In this document: positions 15,061 to 23,605 of the stretch, piece after piece
Layout: every line of letters starts with the position of its first letter
How positions within the stretch are numbered: the first letter of the stretch is position 1
Made by a program: the position numbers and the translations under genes
The notes under the pieces: generated by a model
What the model saw: the letters and a program-made list of their open reading frames with translations, nothing else
Told to the model about the DNA's origin: nothing
The model's database searches: none
DNA from: CAYLRY01 sp964386535
Lineage (GTDB): Bacteria > Chloroflexota > Dehalococcoidia > Dehalococcoidales > UBA3254
Assembly (NCBI GenBank): GCA_964386535.1
Contig: CAYLRY010000036.1
Span: 1 to 32,747, forward strand
DNA: 32,747 nt
Direction of reading: 5' to 3'

Positions 15061-16086
15061 ATGCAATTACCGTTCACTCTCAGAACAGAAAAATTTGCAT
15101 CCGGATTTTTTTCAATCCGGAAATTCTCTTTTGCGGTTTTATCACTGGTCTTGCTGGCCATGCTGATATGTCTGCCTTTAACCGGGTGCTCCAGCACTGC
15201 TTCACCTGTTACTACCACAAAAACAACCGCTGCCGCTGCCACTACCGCGGCTCCATCTACCACCGTAGCGCCCACTGCTGCAAAACCTGCCAATCCTGAA
15301 ATCCTGATGTCCAGCACCACCAGTACGCGCGACTCAGGTCTGATGGATGTGCTTATCCCCCTTTTCCAGCAGCAGACCGGCTATGTTATGAAACCGGTGT
15401 ATGTCGGTTCCGGCCAGGCTATGGCCATGGGACAGCAGGGTCAAGCCGATGTATTACTGGTTCACTCCCCGGCTTCTGAAGTGAAATTTATGCAGGACGG
15501 GTATGGCAGCAGCCGCCGGATCGTTATGCATAATGACTTTATTTTCGTGGGTCCTGCTTCCGATCCCGCAGGTATTAAGGGCATGATTAAGGCTACGGAT
15601 GCCCTTAAAAAAATTTCCGATGCCAAGATCGATTTCTACAGCCGCGGCGATAACTCCGGCACCGACCAGCTTGAGAAGTCCCTGTGGGCCAAAACAGGCA
15701 TTACCGTTAAAGACGGATCAACCAGCAATCCTGCCTGGTATAAAGAAGCCAATCTGGGCATGGGAGACCTGTTGCGCGTAGTATCTGAAAAGCAGTCCTA
15801 TACCATCAGCGACCGGGCTACTTATTTGAATAATAAAAAGACCATCTCTCTGGAAATCCTGCTGGAAGGTGATCCGCTCTTGTTGAATATTTATCATGTC
15901 ATCCAGATCAACCCTGACAAATTCCCCAATGTCAAGATCAATGTAGAGGGAGCTAAAGCCTTTGCTGATTTTATGGTCAGTGATGCCACACAGAAGATTA
16001 TAGGCCAGTATGGTTTGGATAAATATGGATCACCTCTCTTCTTCCCTGACGCCGGTAAGACCGAAGCTTCGCTGGGCAGCCAGTAA
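15061..16086 (+). CDS. tupA: Tungstate ABC transporter, substrate-binding lipoprotein TupA
   Basis: 341 residues. The N-terminus is long but contains a lipoprotein signal ending in LPLTGC (Cys near residue 43). A Thr/Ala/Pro-rich linker follows (about 46-75), expected for a tether. The binding domain opens with SSTTSTRDSGL (about 82-92), a TupA/WtpA-family oxyanion-contacting motif, and carries FYSRGDNSGTDQLEKSLW near 198-215, also typical of TupA. It captures tungstate outside the membrane and passes it to TupB. AGGAGGAG lies before the ATG at 15061. tupB follows after a strong intercistronic hairpin. The family separates tungstate from molybdate well, but molybdate or vanadate binding cannot be excluded. 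The AOR in the window supports tungstate. Confidence 0.92.
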   Translation: MQLPFTLRTEKFASGFFSIRKFSFAVLSLVLLAMLICLPLTGCSSTASPVTTTKTTAAAATTAAPSTTVAPTAAKPANPEILMSSTTSTRDSGLMDVLIPLFQQQTGYVMKPVYVGSGQAMAMGQQGQADVLLVHSPASEVKFMQDGYGSSRRIVMHNDFIFVGPASDPAGIKGMIKATDALKKISDAKIDFYSRGDNSGTDQLEKSLWAKTGITVKDGSTSNPAWYKEANLGMGDLLRVVSEKQSYTISDRATYLNNKKTISLEILLEGDPLLLNIYHVIQINPDKFPNVKINVEGAKAFADFMVSDATQKIIGQYGLDKYGSPLFFPDAGKTEASLGSQ

Positions 16087-16108
16087 ATTAAGCATCAAAC
16101 AACCCGGA

Positions 16109-16134
16109 AGTCTCCTTCCATATGGAAGGAGACT
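16109..16134 (+). promoter_or_regulatory. Intercistronic hairpin between tupA and tupB
   Basis: Perfect 11-bp arms AGTCTCCTTCC and GGAAGGAGACT around ATAT. It ends 21 bases before the tupB start and contains the only Shine-Dalgarno-like sequence there (GGAAGGAG). It may terminate part of the transcripts or protect the tupA 3' end, giving more binding protein than permease. Confidence 0.6.
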
Positions 16135-16155
16135 CCTTTATAATTTCAATTAGTT

Positions 16156-16854
16156 ATGTATGTTATTTTAGAGGGAATCAAAGAGGCATTCTGGATGCTG
16201 GTCCAGGGCGATCCGCAGGTGATCCAGGTCACACTGCTCTCCCTGGCAGTATCACTTATTGCCACTGCCCTGAGCCTGGTTCTTGGCGTTCCCATAGGTT
16301 GCGCTTTGGGATTGACCAAATTCACTGGCAGGGGTGTCTTGGTCAGCCTGGTCAATGCCGGAATGGGCGCCCCTCCTGTAGTGGTAGGTTTTATCGTCTA
16401 TATCTTCCTGGTACGCACTGGCCCGCTGGGTTTTTTCCATCTCTTGTATTCACCCACTGCTATGGTAATCGCCCAATTTGTCATTGCGCTGCCGGTTGTG
16501 GCCGGTTTCACCATGGCCACTATTCAGCAGATCGACCCCAAATTGCGGCTGCAAATACTGGCGCTGGGGGCTTCCACACCGCAAATGGTCTGGCTACTGT
16601 TAAAGGAGGCTAAATTACCCCTTTTAGCAGCTATTATGGCAGGCTTCGGCGCCGTTATCTCTGAGGTCGGCGCCTCCATGACTGTCGGCGGCAATATCCG
16701 GGGACAGACCCAGATCATGACCACGGCTATCGTTGATTATACCAGCCGCGGCGATTTTGCCAGGGCCATGGCTTTCAGCGTTCTTTTATTAATACTGGTA
16801 TATCTGGTCAATTTCATCCTCACCACCGTCCAGCAAAGGGGTAAATCACGTTGA
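16156..16854 (+). CDS. tupB: Tungstate ABC transporter permease TupB
   Basis: 232 residues, very hydrophobic, with about five predicted membrane spans. The permease-to-ATPase coupling loop is recognisable in the stretch ILALGASTPQMVWLLLKEAKLPL followed by AIMAGFGAVISEVGASMTVGG (about residues 135-178), the EAA-type region of MolB/CysT-like permeases. It forms the membrane channel for tungstate with TupA and TupC. The ATG at 16156 has no good ribosome site and no alternative in-frame start after the TAA at 16141; coupling to the upstream hairpin region may matter. The stop overlaps the tupC start by four bases. Confidence 0.92.
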   Translation: MYVILEGIKEAFWMLVQGDPQVIQVTLLSLAVSLIATALSLVLGVPIGCALGLTKFTGRGVLVSLVNAGMGAPPVVVGFIVYIFLVRTGPLGFFHLLYSPTAMVIAQFVIALPVVAGFTMATIQQIDPKLRLQILALGASTPQMVWLLLKEAKLPLLAAIMAGFGAVISEVGASMTVGGNIRGQTQIMTTAIVDYTSRGDFARAMAFSVLLLILVYLVNFILTTVQQRGKSR

Positions 16855-17948
16855 GCCAGTCAGAATCTGAAAGACCGGTACTGGAAGCCAGGGATATTAC
16901 GGTTACTTATGGAAAAAGGACGGTGCTGGAAGTACCCCGGGTGGAAGTAATACCCAATAAGATTCTGGTACTCATTGGTCCCAATGGTTCAGGCAAGACC
17001 ACGCTCATGCTCTGCCTGTCGCTGCTGCTTAAACCAACCAGCGGAAAAATACTTTACCAGGGCAGGGTTGTCCCTGACGGCGTCTCCATGATGCAGATGC
17101 GCCGCCGCTTCGCCGTGGCCTTTCAGGAGCCGCTGCTGCTGAATACCACGGTTTGGGAAAATGTGACTCTGGGATTGAAAATGAGGGGAATGAAAGGACC
17201 CGAATTGGCCAAAAGGGCCGGCTACTGGCTGGAGCGTTTAGGCATTGCTGCACTGGCCAAACAAAATGCGCGAACGCTTTCCGGAGGGGAAGCCCAGAGG
17301 ACCAGCCTGGCCCGCGCTTTCGCCTTACAGCCTGAAATCCTTTTCCTGGATGAGCCCTTTGCTGCTGTAGATACACCCACCCGCCAGGTTTTGTTTGGGG
17401 AAATGGTGAATATTCTCCAGGACACTAGATGTACCACCGTCATGGTCACCCACGACCGCAGCGAAGCCCAGAACCTGGCTCACAGGATCGCTATTCTGAT
17501 GAACGGGCGTATTGTACAATCCGGCACTCCCAGGGAAATCTTTTCCTCACCGGCTGATGAGTCAATTGCCAGGTTTGTGGGTATGGAGAACATATTGGAA
17601 GGCATCCAGCTCTCCAATCAGGATTGCGTCGCAGATGTACGGGTTCAAAATCATATCATCCAGGGGATTTCTACCTGCCTGTCTGGCAGCCGTGTGTATG
17701 TCTGTATCAGGCCGGAGGATATCACGCTGACCCTCGCCCCGGTCTCCACCAGCGCAAGGAATGTCTTCCCCGGACAGATAACAAATATGCTATTATCGGG
17801 CGTGCTGGTTCGCGTTAACCTGGACTGCGGTTTCCCACTTACCGCCCTGATAACCAAAATGTCGGCGGATGGGCTAGGACTAACTGTCGGCAAGACGGTC
17901 TTTGCTTCTTTCAAGGCCACCGCCATTCATATAATTCCGGTTAAGTAG
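16851..17948 (+). CDS. tupC: Tungstate ABC transporter ATPase TupC with C-terminal TOBE-like region
   Basis: 365 residues. Walker A is GPNGSGKT at 43-50, the signature LSGGEAQR lies near 142, Walker B with the catalytic Glu is ILFLDEP just after, and the switch His is in VMVTHDRSEA. From about residue 235 the sequence departs from the ATPase core into a TOBE-type regulatory domain (RPEDITLTLAPVS, then two beta-rich repeats). In related molybdate and sugar ATPases this domain binds anions or partner proteins and can inhibit transport. The start is a TTG whose last two bases begin the tupB stop (TTGA), so translation is coupled. It energises TupB on the cytoplasmic face. Confidence 0.92.
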   Translation: MSQSESERPVLEARDITVTYGKRTVLEVPRVEVIPNKILVLIGPNGSGKTTLMLCLSLLLKPTSGKILYQGRVVPDGVSMMQMRRRFAVAFQEPLLLNTTVWENVTLGLKMRGMKGPELAKRAGYWLERLGIAALAKQNARTLSGGEAQRTSLARAFALQPEILFLDEPFAAVDTPTRQVLFGEMVNILQDTRCTTVMVTHDRSEAQNLAHRIAILMNGRIVQSGTPREIFSSPADESIARFVGMENILEGIQLSNQDCVADVRVQNHIIQGISTCLSGSRVYVCIRPEDITLTLAPVSTSARNVFPGQITNMLLSGVLVRVNLDCGFPLTALITKMSADGLGLTVGKTVFASFKATAIHIIPVK

Positions 17949-18017
17949 ATTGATCAACCGCAATTAATACCGCTGAGAAAATAGCTTTATATTATTGGTA
18001 ACAATTTTATCTTCGGG

Positions 18018-18590
18018 TTATTTATCCGCCTTAAACCCTTTGCCAACACTCCAGGCCTGTCCCAGGTATTCTCCTAGCTTCCAGTACTTGTGGTCGCCGA
18101 AAGAAAAGATAATAGGTCTGATCTTGTTGATATCCGGTAATCCTCCGGTCATGTATTCTTCTGAGCAATAGATATGCATAATTTCACCGATAAACAGTTC
18201 GTCTCTTCCGGGGATATCCACTACCTGCACCAGCCGGCATTCCAGGTTCAAAGGGCATTCCCGTATCATGGGCGCTGTTATAAGTTCACCGTAGAAACAA
18301 TCAAAAAGCACAGACTTATCTATGTTTCTTCCGGAATAGATGCCGATATAGTCCGCGATTTCCACCATGCACTCCGATGGAATGTTGATGCTGAAAGTCC
18401 GGTTCTCCCTGATGCCGGCATTTGAATAATGATGCCTGTTTGAAGCCACTGACAGCATGGGCGGATCAGCCTGCACTGTGCCGCAATAAGCTATCGTTAA
18501 ATAGTTGGGTTTGCCGTTGACATTAGCCCCTACGATGGTGGTCGGCATGGGGAATAAATAAGTGGAAGGTTTGATGCTGATTTTTTCCAT
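18018..18590 (-). CDS. Flavin reductase-like (flavoredoxin family) protein
   Basis: 190 residues from the ATG at 18590. An in-frame ATG 33 bases upstream exists, but AAAGGAG lies at the right distance only for the inner start. The sequence fits the FMN-binding split-barrel flavoredoxin family: PTTIVGANVNGKPNYLTIAYCG, DPPMLSVASNRHHYSNAGIRENRTFSIN near the N-terminus, and LECRLVQVVDIPGRDELFIGEI in the middle. Such proteins bind FMN and pass electrons in the cytosol of anaerobes, or act as NAD(P)H:flavin reductases. It lies downstream of bL25 but beyond a terminator, so it is probably its own unit. The electron partner is unknown. Confidence 0.88.
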   Translation of the reverse strand: MEKISIKPSTYLFPMPTTIVGANVNGKPNYLTIAYCGTVQADPPMLSVASNRHHYSNAGIRENRTFSINIPSECMVEIADYIGIYSGRNIDKSVLFDCFYGELITAPMIRECPLNLECRLVQVVDIPGRDELFIGEIMHIYCSEEYMTGGLPDINKIRPIIFSFGDHKYWKLGEYLGQAWSVGKGFKADK

Positions 18591-18645
18591 TTGAATTGCT
18601 CCTTTTTCTGGATTACAGCGCATATTATACCTTTAGCCCCATAAA

Positions 18646-18678
18646 AAATCCCCCTTCCCTGCAAGAGAAGGGGGATTT
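18646..18678 (-). terminator. Intrinsic terminator after rplY
   Basis: An 11-bp stem (AAATCCCCCTT with AAGGGGGATTT) and 11-base loop. On the minus strand it ends in a run of Ts (ATTTTTTAT), right after the bL25 stop and before the flavin reductase gene. Confidence 0.85.
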
Positions 18679-18703
18679 AATATCATAAATTGATAAGGAA
18701 ATA

Positions 18704-19423
18704 CTATTTCTTTTCTTTTTCAGCCTTGGCTTCAGGCTTAGCAGCTCCGGCTTTACCCTCAGCCTTAGCTTCGCCCTTGGCCTCACCTTCAGCCGCTCCA
18801 GCCTCAGGCGCCGCCTCTCCAGCCGCCGCCGCTGCGGCAGGTTTGGCTTCCTCAACCACTTCCACAGGTCTGGCGCTGACTTTGGCAATTACCAGGTCAG
18901 GATCATTCAGGATAGATATTTCCGGAATAGACACGTCCTTCACGCGGACGGCATCTTCGGCTGCTTTAATAATACTGATATCCACCATTATCCTGTCCGG
19001 CATTTTATCCGGTAAACATTCTATAAGCAGGCTGCTCAAGTCCTGGTACAGCATATTCTCCCGTAATTTCAACGCGGGTGATTCACCGGTGAGGACTATG
19101 GGCACCTCAACCCTGATCTTCTCAGCCATGTTCACCTCGTAAAGGTCTACATGGATCAGGTTGCCTTTAATCGGATTTTTTTGTACTTCACGCACCATAA
19201 CCTTGCGTTCCTGGGCTGCATCTCCCACTTTGAGACTGATCAGCCGCGTCCTGCCGGCATGAGATAATACTTTCTGCAAGCTGGCTGCTTCACTTTGAAG
19301 TGCCAGCGATTCTACATTATGGCCGAACAGATGGACTGGGACAATGCCCTTATTCCGTAAAAATTTCACCTTCTTACCGGTGACTGTTCGGGCCTCAACT
19401 TTTAACTCGATTTTTTCCGCCAT
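18704..19423 (-). CDS. rplY: Ribosomal protein bL25, CTC (general stress) form
   Basis: 239 residues from the ATG at 19423, chosen because AAGGAGATACAA precedes it; a longer frame to 19492 has no ribosome site and an unlikely hydrophobic start. The N-terminal L25 domain (about 1-95; ARTVTGKKVKFLRNKGIVPVHLFG) binds 5S rRNA. The CTC domain follows (about 96-185; EVPIVLTGESPALKLRENML). The last 50 or so residues are a low-complexity tail of Ala, Glu and Lys. Such tails are common in this protein in several phyla and are probably disordered. It is transcribed alone, with a strong terminator after the stop. A pth gene, the frequent neighbour, is absent here. Confidence 0.95.
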   Translation of the reverse strand: MAEKIELKVEARTVTGKKVKFLRNKGIVPVHLFGHNVESLALQSEAASLQKVLSHAGRTRLISLKVGDAAQERKVMVREVQKNPIKGNLIHVDLYEVNMAEKIRVEVPIVLTGESPALKLRENMLYQDLSSLLIECLPDKMPDRIMVDISIIKAAEDAVRVKDVSIPEISILNDPDLVIAKVSARPVEVVEEAKPAAAAAAGEAAPEAGAAEGEAKGEAKAEGKAGAAKPEAKAEKEKK

Positions 19424-19605
19424 TTGTATCTCCTTATTTTTAACCCAACAAATGATTATTGTATCAATAATCAGCATAATAAGCAACTTCAAACTGCTTG
19501 ATTTTTTTATAATGATGTGACTTCAGTTCCTCAAGGATTTTTTTCGGGTTTAGAATGGGGTTTTTCAGCCGTTTTTGTACCTCTAAGGCCTGCCTGAAAT
19601 ACCAC

Positions 19606-19634
19606 TTGACAAGCTTCATAATAAGTGCTATTTA
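19606..19634 (+). promoter_or_regulatory. Candidate promoter of the kamA operon
   Basis: TTGACA, a 17-base spacer and TATTTA, 69 bases before the kamA GTG. The palindrome at 19654-19679 lies between it and the ribosome site. Confidence 0.5.
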
Positions 19635-19653
19635 ATAACAATGATATATATTA

Positions 19654-19679
19654 TTTTGAGCCTGAGTTCAGACTCAAAA
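19654..19679 (+). promoter_or_regulatory. Palindromic operator candidate before kamA
   Basis: TTTTGAGCCTGA and TCAGACTCAAAA are inverted repeats of 12 bases with one mismatch and a 2-base centre. It begins about 20 bases after the -10 element. No T-run follows on the plus strand, so a protein binding site is more likely than a terminator. Confidence 0.45.
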
Positions 19680-19702
19680 ATTAAATAAAAAGAGGAGATA
19701 AA

Positions 19703-21022
19703 GTGACAGCATCATCAACCATCAAAGCGGAGACTTTGATACAGGCAGAAGGAGAGCCTCCTTTATGCTCTACCATGGTGGGTGTTGAAGAGGAAGAGGA
19801 GCCACCCCCGAGTAAACGTGTTTTAACCTTAAAAGACAAATTTTTCCCCCAGGTTTCAGACCAGGATTGGAATGACTGGAAATGGCAATTCAAACACCGC
19901 ATAACTACGGTCGAGGAATTAGCCAGATACATCCCCCTTTCATCCAGAGAGCAAGCGGAAATACGATTAGTTATCACCAGATACCCCTTTGGAGTTACCC
20001 CTTACTATCTTTCTTTGATTGATCCGGCAGATCCTGATGACCCCGTCAGAAAACAGGCTGTTCCATGTTTTGAAGAAATTACCATGGCTGATATGGGTGA
20101 AGAGGACCCGCTGGAAGAGAAAAGAGACTCAGTAGTACCCGGTTTGGTGCACCGTTATCCTGATAGGGTCCTGATGGTACTTACCGATATCTGTCCCATG
20201 TTCTGCCGTCACTGCACCCGGAAAAGAGAGTGGCAGCACGGAGGCTGGGTACGCACCGATGATCAAATTGAGCCCATGCTGGACTATATCCGGAATAACA
20301 AAAAGGTTAGAGATGTCATCCTTTCCGGTGGAGATGTCCTGACCTTATCAACCAAAAAACTGGAAAGTGTTATCGCCAAACTACGCCGGATCGAACATCT
20401 GGAAATAATCCGCATCGGATCAAGGTACCCTGTTGTATTGCCGCAGCGTGTGGATGATGAGCTTTGTGAGATGCTGTCCAGGTATGGCCCTATATGGGTC
20501 AATACCCATTTTAACCATCCGAACGAGGTAACGCAGGAAGCGGCCAGGGCTTGTGATAAACTGTTGCGGGCCGGCCTGCCGGTTAACAACCAGACGGTGC
20601 TGCTGCGCGGCATCAACGATAGTGTGGAGACTCAACTCAAACTATCACACAGTCTCCTGAAAGCCAAAGTACGCCCGTATTATCTCTTCCAGTGTGACGA
20701 GGTGCAGGGTACTGAGCACCTCCGAACCCCGGTAGAGACAGGATTGAACATTATCGACGGTATGCGCGGCCATACTTCCGGTCTGGCAGTGCCCACTTTC
20801 GTCATTGATCTGCCTCAGGGTGGCGGAAAAGTCTCCTTACAGCCGGATTATGTTTTATCCCATACCAAGGAACGCCTGATACTGAGAAATTATAAAGGAA
20901 ATATTATGACCTTCCGTAACCCGGGTTCTAATCTTTCTCAGCACAGCATAACACCCCCCAGGGTAACGCCGGAAATAAAAGAGGCAGTAGTAAATGAAAA
21001 TAGGGCTCTCGTACGATCTTAA
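19703..21022 (+). CDS. kamA: KamA-family radical SAM aminomutase (lysine 2,3-aminomutase-like)
   Basis: 439 residues from a GTG with GAGGAG upstream. The radical SAM cluster motif is C164-x3-C168-x2-C171 (CPMFCRHC). The PLP lysine is Lys376 in the PQGGGK stretch. Asp332 (QCDE) and Asp369 (VIDLPQ) sit where lysine 2,3-aminomutase uses aspartates to hold the substrate's side-chain amino group; glutamate aminomutases have other residues there, so a lysine-type substrate is favoured. The first 45 residues are an acidic, proline-rich extension. It would make beta-lysine from L-lysine anaerobically with SAM and PLP. It overlaps the next gene by 29 bases. Two ATP-grasp ligases and a GNAT follow, unlike lysine-fermentation loci, which have kamDE and kdd genes. 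Confidence 0.92.
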   Translation: MTASSTIKAETLIQAEGEPPLCSTMVGVEEEEEPPPSKRVLTLKDKFFPQVSDQDWNDWKWQFKHRITTVEELARYIPLSSREQAEIRLVITRYPFGVTPYYLSLIDPADPDDPVRKQAVPCFEEITMADMGEEDPLEEKRDSVVPGLVHRYPDRVLMVLTDICPMFCRHCTRKREWQHGGWVRTDDQIEPMLDYIRNNKKVRDVILSGGDVLTLSTKKLESVIAKLRRIEHLEIIRIGSRYPVVLPQRVDDELCEMLSRYGPIWVNTHFNHPNEVTQEAARACDKLLRAGLPVNNQTVLLRGINDSVETQLKLSHSLLKAKVRPYYLFQCDEVQGTEHLRTPVETGLNIIDGMRGHTSGLAVPTFVIDLPQGGGKVSLQPDYVLSHTKERLILRNYKGNIMTFRNPGSNLSQHSITPPRVTPEIKEAVVNENRALVRS

Positions 21023-21998
21023 AGAGGCCGTTGATTCCGGCCAAAAACTTCAGGAAGATGCCCTGGAGGAATATGACTCCAGGGAAACGGTAGAAGCCCT
21101 TAAATCAGCCATCGAAACCCGTGGACATAAGGTGGTGAAACTGGAGGGCGGCCGGGAGTTTCTTAATAATATCCTGCGAGAAGAAGTTGACTTTGTTTTC
21201 AATATATCCGAAGGACGGGGGACCTACCGCAGCCGTGAGGCGCAGGTACCCTCCGTCCTGGAGATGCTGGATATTCCTTATTCAGGCTCTGATCCTCAGT
21301 GTCTGGCGGTTTGTCTAGACAAACACCTGACCAAAAAGATTGTTTCATGGGAAGGTATTCGTACACCCTTATGGAGGATCATCAGCCCTGATCAGGTCCA
21401 GGGTCTGGACTGGCGCATGCTGCCTTACCCGGCTTTTGTTAAACCGGTCTGGGAAGGTTCCAGCAAGGGTATCCGGCTGAAGTCTTTATGCCGTGATCCG
21501 CAGCAATTGCAAACACTGGTTACCGGACTTATGGAAAACTATAACCAGCCGGTTATTGTAGAAGAATTCATCCCCGGCCAGGAAGTAACTGTGGGCATGA
21601 TAGGCAATAACCCTCCCCGGGTTATGGGTATTATGCGCATTGTACCCCGTCAAAAAGACCGCAATTTTATCTATTCTTTGGAAATTAAGCGCGACTATGA
21701 AAACCTGGTGGACTACGAGTGCCCGGCTAAAATGAGAAAAACGGTCCTGGAAAAAATCCGGCAGTTCAGTCTACAAGCCTTTCAGGTTCTGGAGTGCCGT
21801 GATTTTGCCAGGCTGGACTTCCGTGTCAAACCCAGCGGCGAAGTCTATTTTCTGGAAGCCAATCCACTGGCTGGGTTAAATCCAAAAAGCAGCGACCTGG
21901 TCATCATGGCGCGGCTGCTGGGCATAAGCTATCAGGACCTGATAGGCTCTATCCTGGAAGCTGCCATAAAGAGATACCCGAAGTGCGCCTCAAAGTAG
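20994..21998 (+). CDS. ATP-grasp ligase, D-Ala-D-Ala ligase-like, first copy
   Basis: 334 residues. The start (KIGLSYDLKEA) and VDFVFNISEGRGTYRSREAQVPSVLEMLDIPYSGSDP (about 62-98) are Ddl-like. The ATP-grasp core carries the lysine and glycine-rich loop FVKPVWEGSSKGI (about 148-160), VEEFIPGQEVTVG, and the metal-binding end RLDFRV followed by FLEANPLAGLNP. Family members join a carboxylate, through an acyl-phosphate, to an amine. It starts inside kamA (29-base overlap) and ends inside the second ligase (16-base overlap), so the three are made together. It is unlikely to be the housekeeping Ddl because of the tandem paralogue and the aminomutase neighbour. The substrate is unknown; a beta-amino acid is the obvious idea. 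Confidence 0.85.
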   Translation: MKIGLSYDLKEAVDSGQKLQEDALEEYDSRETVEALKSAIETRGHKVVKLEGGREFLNNILREEVDFVFNISEGRGTYRSREAQVPSVLEMLDIPYSGSDPQCLAVCLDKHLTKKIVSWEGIRTPLWRIISPDQVQGLDWRMLPYPAFVKPVWEGSSKGIRLKSLCRDPQQLQTLVTGLMENYNQPVIVEEFIPGQEVTVGMIGNNPPRVMGIMRIVPRQKDRNFIYSLEIKRDYENLVDYECPAKMRKTVLEKIRQFSLQAFQVLECRDFARLDFRVKPSGEVYFLEANPLAGLNPKSSDLVIMARLLGISYQDLIGSILEAAIKRYPKCASK

Positions 21999-23008
21999 CG
22001 GTTCTTTTTAATAAGCCCGAGGCTGACCGCTATCAGGCCATGGGTGAGAATAAGGCGGAACTGGGTGTACTGGATGAGGTCAATGCTGTCCGCCGGTCTC
22101 TGGATGAACTGGGTGCTTTTTCTCTTTTAGTCCAGCTCACTTCTCCCTTGGAGCAGGTTAAACCTGCTCTGAACAACCTGAAAAAGCTGCATCCGGATGT
22201 TATTTTTAATCTCTTTGAAGGCTTTGAAGGCTGCCCTCAAACCGAGGCAGCCGTAGCTGACATGCTGGCTGGATTGAAAATCCCTTTCACCGGCTGTCCG
22301 GCTCAAGCCCTGGCTTTATCTCTCGATAAAGCCAGCACCCTACATCTTTTAAACCAGGCTGGACTCCTTACCCCGCAGCACCAGGTATTGAATCCTGATA
22401 ACATCTCCTCTTTTAATCTGGACTATCCCTGTATCGTTAAGCCTTTATCCGAAGATGCCAGTCACGGTTTAACGGAAGAAAGCGTGGTATATAACAAGAC
22501 AGCGCTGGAAAAGCAGGTTAATAAAATCAGCCGTCTTTTCGGCGGACAGGCCCTGGTTGAAGAGTTTATCAGCGGCCGCGAATTCAATACCACGGTTATG
22601 GGCAACCAGCGATTGACTGTACCTGCCGTGTCAGAGATCGTTTACACCCTCCCGCCAGACAAGCCCCGCATATTGACCTTCGAATCCAAATGGGAAGAAA
22701 CCAGTCTGTATTACCGGAACACTAAAGCCGTCTGTCCGGCCTCTATCAGCCATGCGGAACAGGCGGAGATCAGCCGTATAGCTAAAGCCGCTTTCCGTCT
22801 AACAGGCTGCCGAGGGTATGCCAGGGTGGACCTCCGCCAGGACTCGCAGGGCAATTTCAGAGTGCTGGAGGTCAATCCCAACCCTGATATCACACCCGGT
22901 GCAGGTGCAGCCATACAGGCGGCCGCCGCCGGATTGAGCTATACAGCCTATATTCAAAAAATCATTGCGCTGGCTATGGCCTCTTCGCCTGGGAAAAAAG
23001 CGCATTAA
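21983..23008 (+). CDS. ATP-grasp ligase, D-Ala-D-Ala ligase-like, second copy
   Basis: 341 residues from a GTG at 21983. It is paralogous to but clearly diverged from the first copy. PDVIFNLFEGFEGCPQTEAAVADMLAGLKIPFTG (about 72-105) matches the Ddl N-domain. The core motifs are IVKPLSEDASHGL, VEEFISGREFNTTVM, RVDLR and VLEVNPNPDITPGAG. All metal-binding acidic residues appear present, so it should be active. Two consecutive ATP-grasp enzymes could add two residues in turn, or form a heterodimer. It is followed by 99 bases and then a GNAT with its own strong ribosome site; a promoter may lie in that gap, so the GNAT could be separately controlled. Confidence 0.85.
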   Translation: MRLKVAVLFNKPEADRYQAMGENKAELGVLDEVNAVRRSLDELGAFSLLVQLTSPLEQVKPALNNLKKLHPDVIFNLFEGFEGCPQTEAAVADMLAGLKIPFTGCPAQALALSLDKASTLHLLNQAGLLTPQHQVLNPDNISSFNLDYPCIVKPLSEDASHGLTEESVVYNKTALEKQVNKISRLFGGQALVEEFISGREFNTTVMGNQRLTVPAVSEIVYTLPPDKPRILTFESKWEETSLYYRNTKAVCPASISHAEQAEISRIAKAAFRLTGCRGYARVDLRQDSQGNFRVLEVNPNPDITPGAGAAIQAAAAGLSYTAYIQKIIALAMASSPGKKAH

Positions 23009-23107
23009 CCGTAAAAATATTAACTCGATCTGTTTTTATTTCCTGCTTTAACTTTTTGATTTTTAACTTTGTGCTAAAATGGTCTTAACACATGCTCAGG
23101 AGGGAAT

Positions 23108-23605
23108 ATGCCCATCCGTCTTATGCAGGTTCAGGATAAACCGGCCATTATGAGTATTTTGCAGAACACTCCGGAGTTTAACTCACTGGACAGGTCAGTG
23201 GCCGAAGAGGTTATTGATGAATATCTAAAAAACCCCACCGGTTCGGGATATCATATCCTGGTAACCGAATTTGAGGGAGAAATCTCCGGCTATGTATGCT
23301 ATGGTCTGAACCCCATGACAGTCAGCACCTGGGATGTATACTGGATAGCAGTAGCCCGCTCTTGCCAGGGCAAGGGCATTGGCAGAGAGCTTCTCACCAC
23401 AGTCGAGAATAATATCTGGCAGGCCGGCGGCACCATCATTATCATTGAGACATCCTCCACACCTCTTTATGACCGTACCAACCGCTTTTATAACCTGTGC
23501 GGTTATAAACTGGATTGCCGGATCGCCGATTATTATGGTCCAGGTGATGATAAAATAATTTACGAAAAAAGAAGAGAGGTAAATAATTGGAACAAATTGC
23601 CATAG
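23108..23605 (+). CDS. GNAT N-acetyltransferase in the kamA/ATP-grasp cluster
   Basis: 165 residues. The acetyl-CoA binding loop is SCQGKGIGRELL near residues 88-99 (Q/R-x2-G-x-G/A), after the core strand VYWIAVAR. IIIIETSSTPLYDRTNRFYNLCGYKL towards the C-terminus is the typical fourth strand and helix, with a Tyr in the usual acid position. AGGAGGG precedes the ATG. It follows the ligases by 99 bases and overlaps the thiolase by 19 bases. In methanogens a lysine aminomutase pairs with an acetyltransferase to make N-acetyl-beta-lysine, an osmolyte. Here the acetylation target could be beta-lysine or a ligated product; that is inference from position. Confidence 0.82.
   Translation: MPIRLMQVQDKPAIMSILQNTPEFNSLDRSVAEEVIDEYLKNPTGSGYHILVTEFEGEISGYVCYGLNPMTVSTWDVYWIAVARSCQGKGIGRELLTTVENNIWQAGGTIIIIETSSTPLYDRTNRFYNLCGYKLDCRIADYYGPGDDKIIYEKRREVNNWNKLP

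Noticed and set aside
18690..19142. Ala/Ser-rich ORF opposite bL25
   Set aside because: It is the complement of the low-complexity Ala/Glu/Lys tail and not an independent gene.
20994..23008. Housekeeping D-alanine-D-alanine ligase (ddl) name for the two ligases
   Set aside because: Tandem divergent copies overlapping kamA, without mur genes nearby, argue for another substrate.
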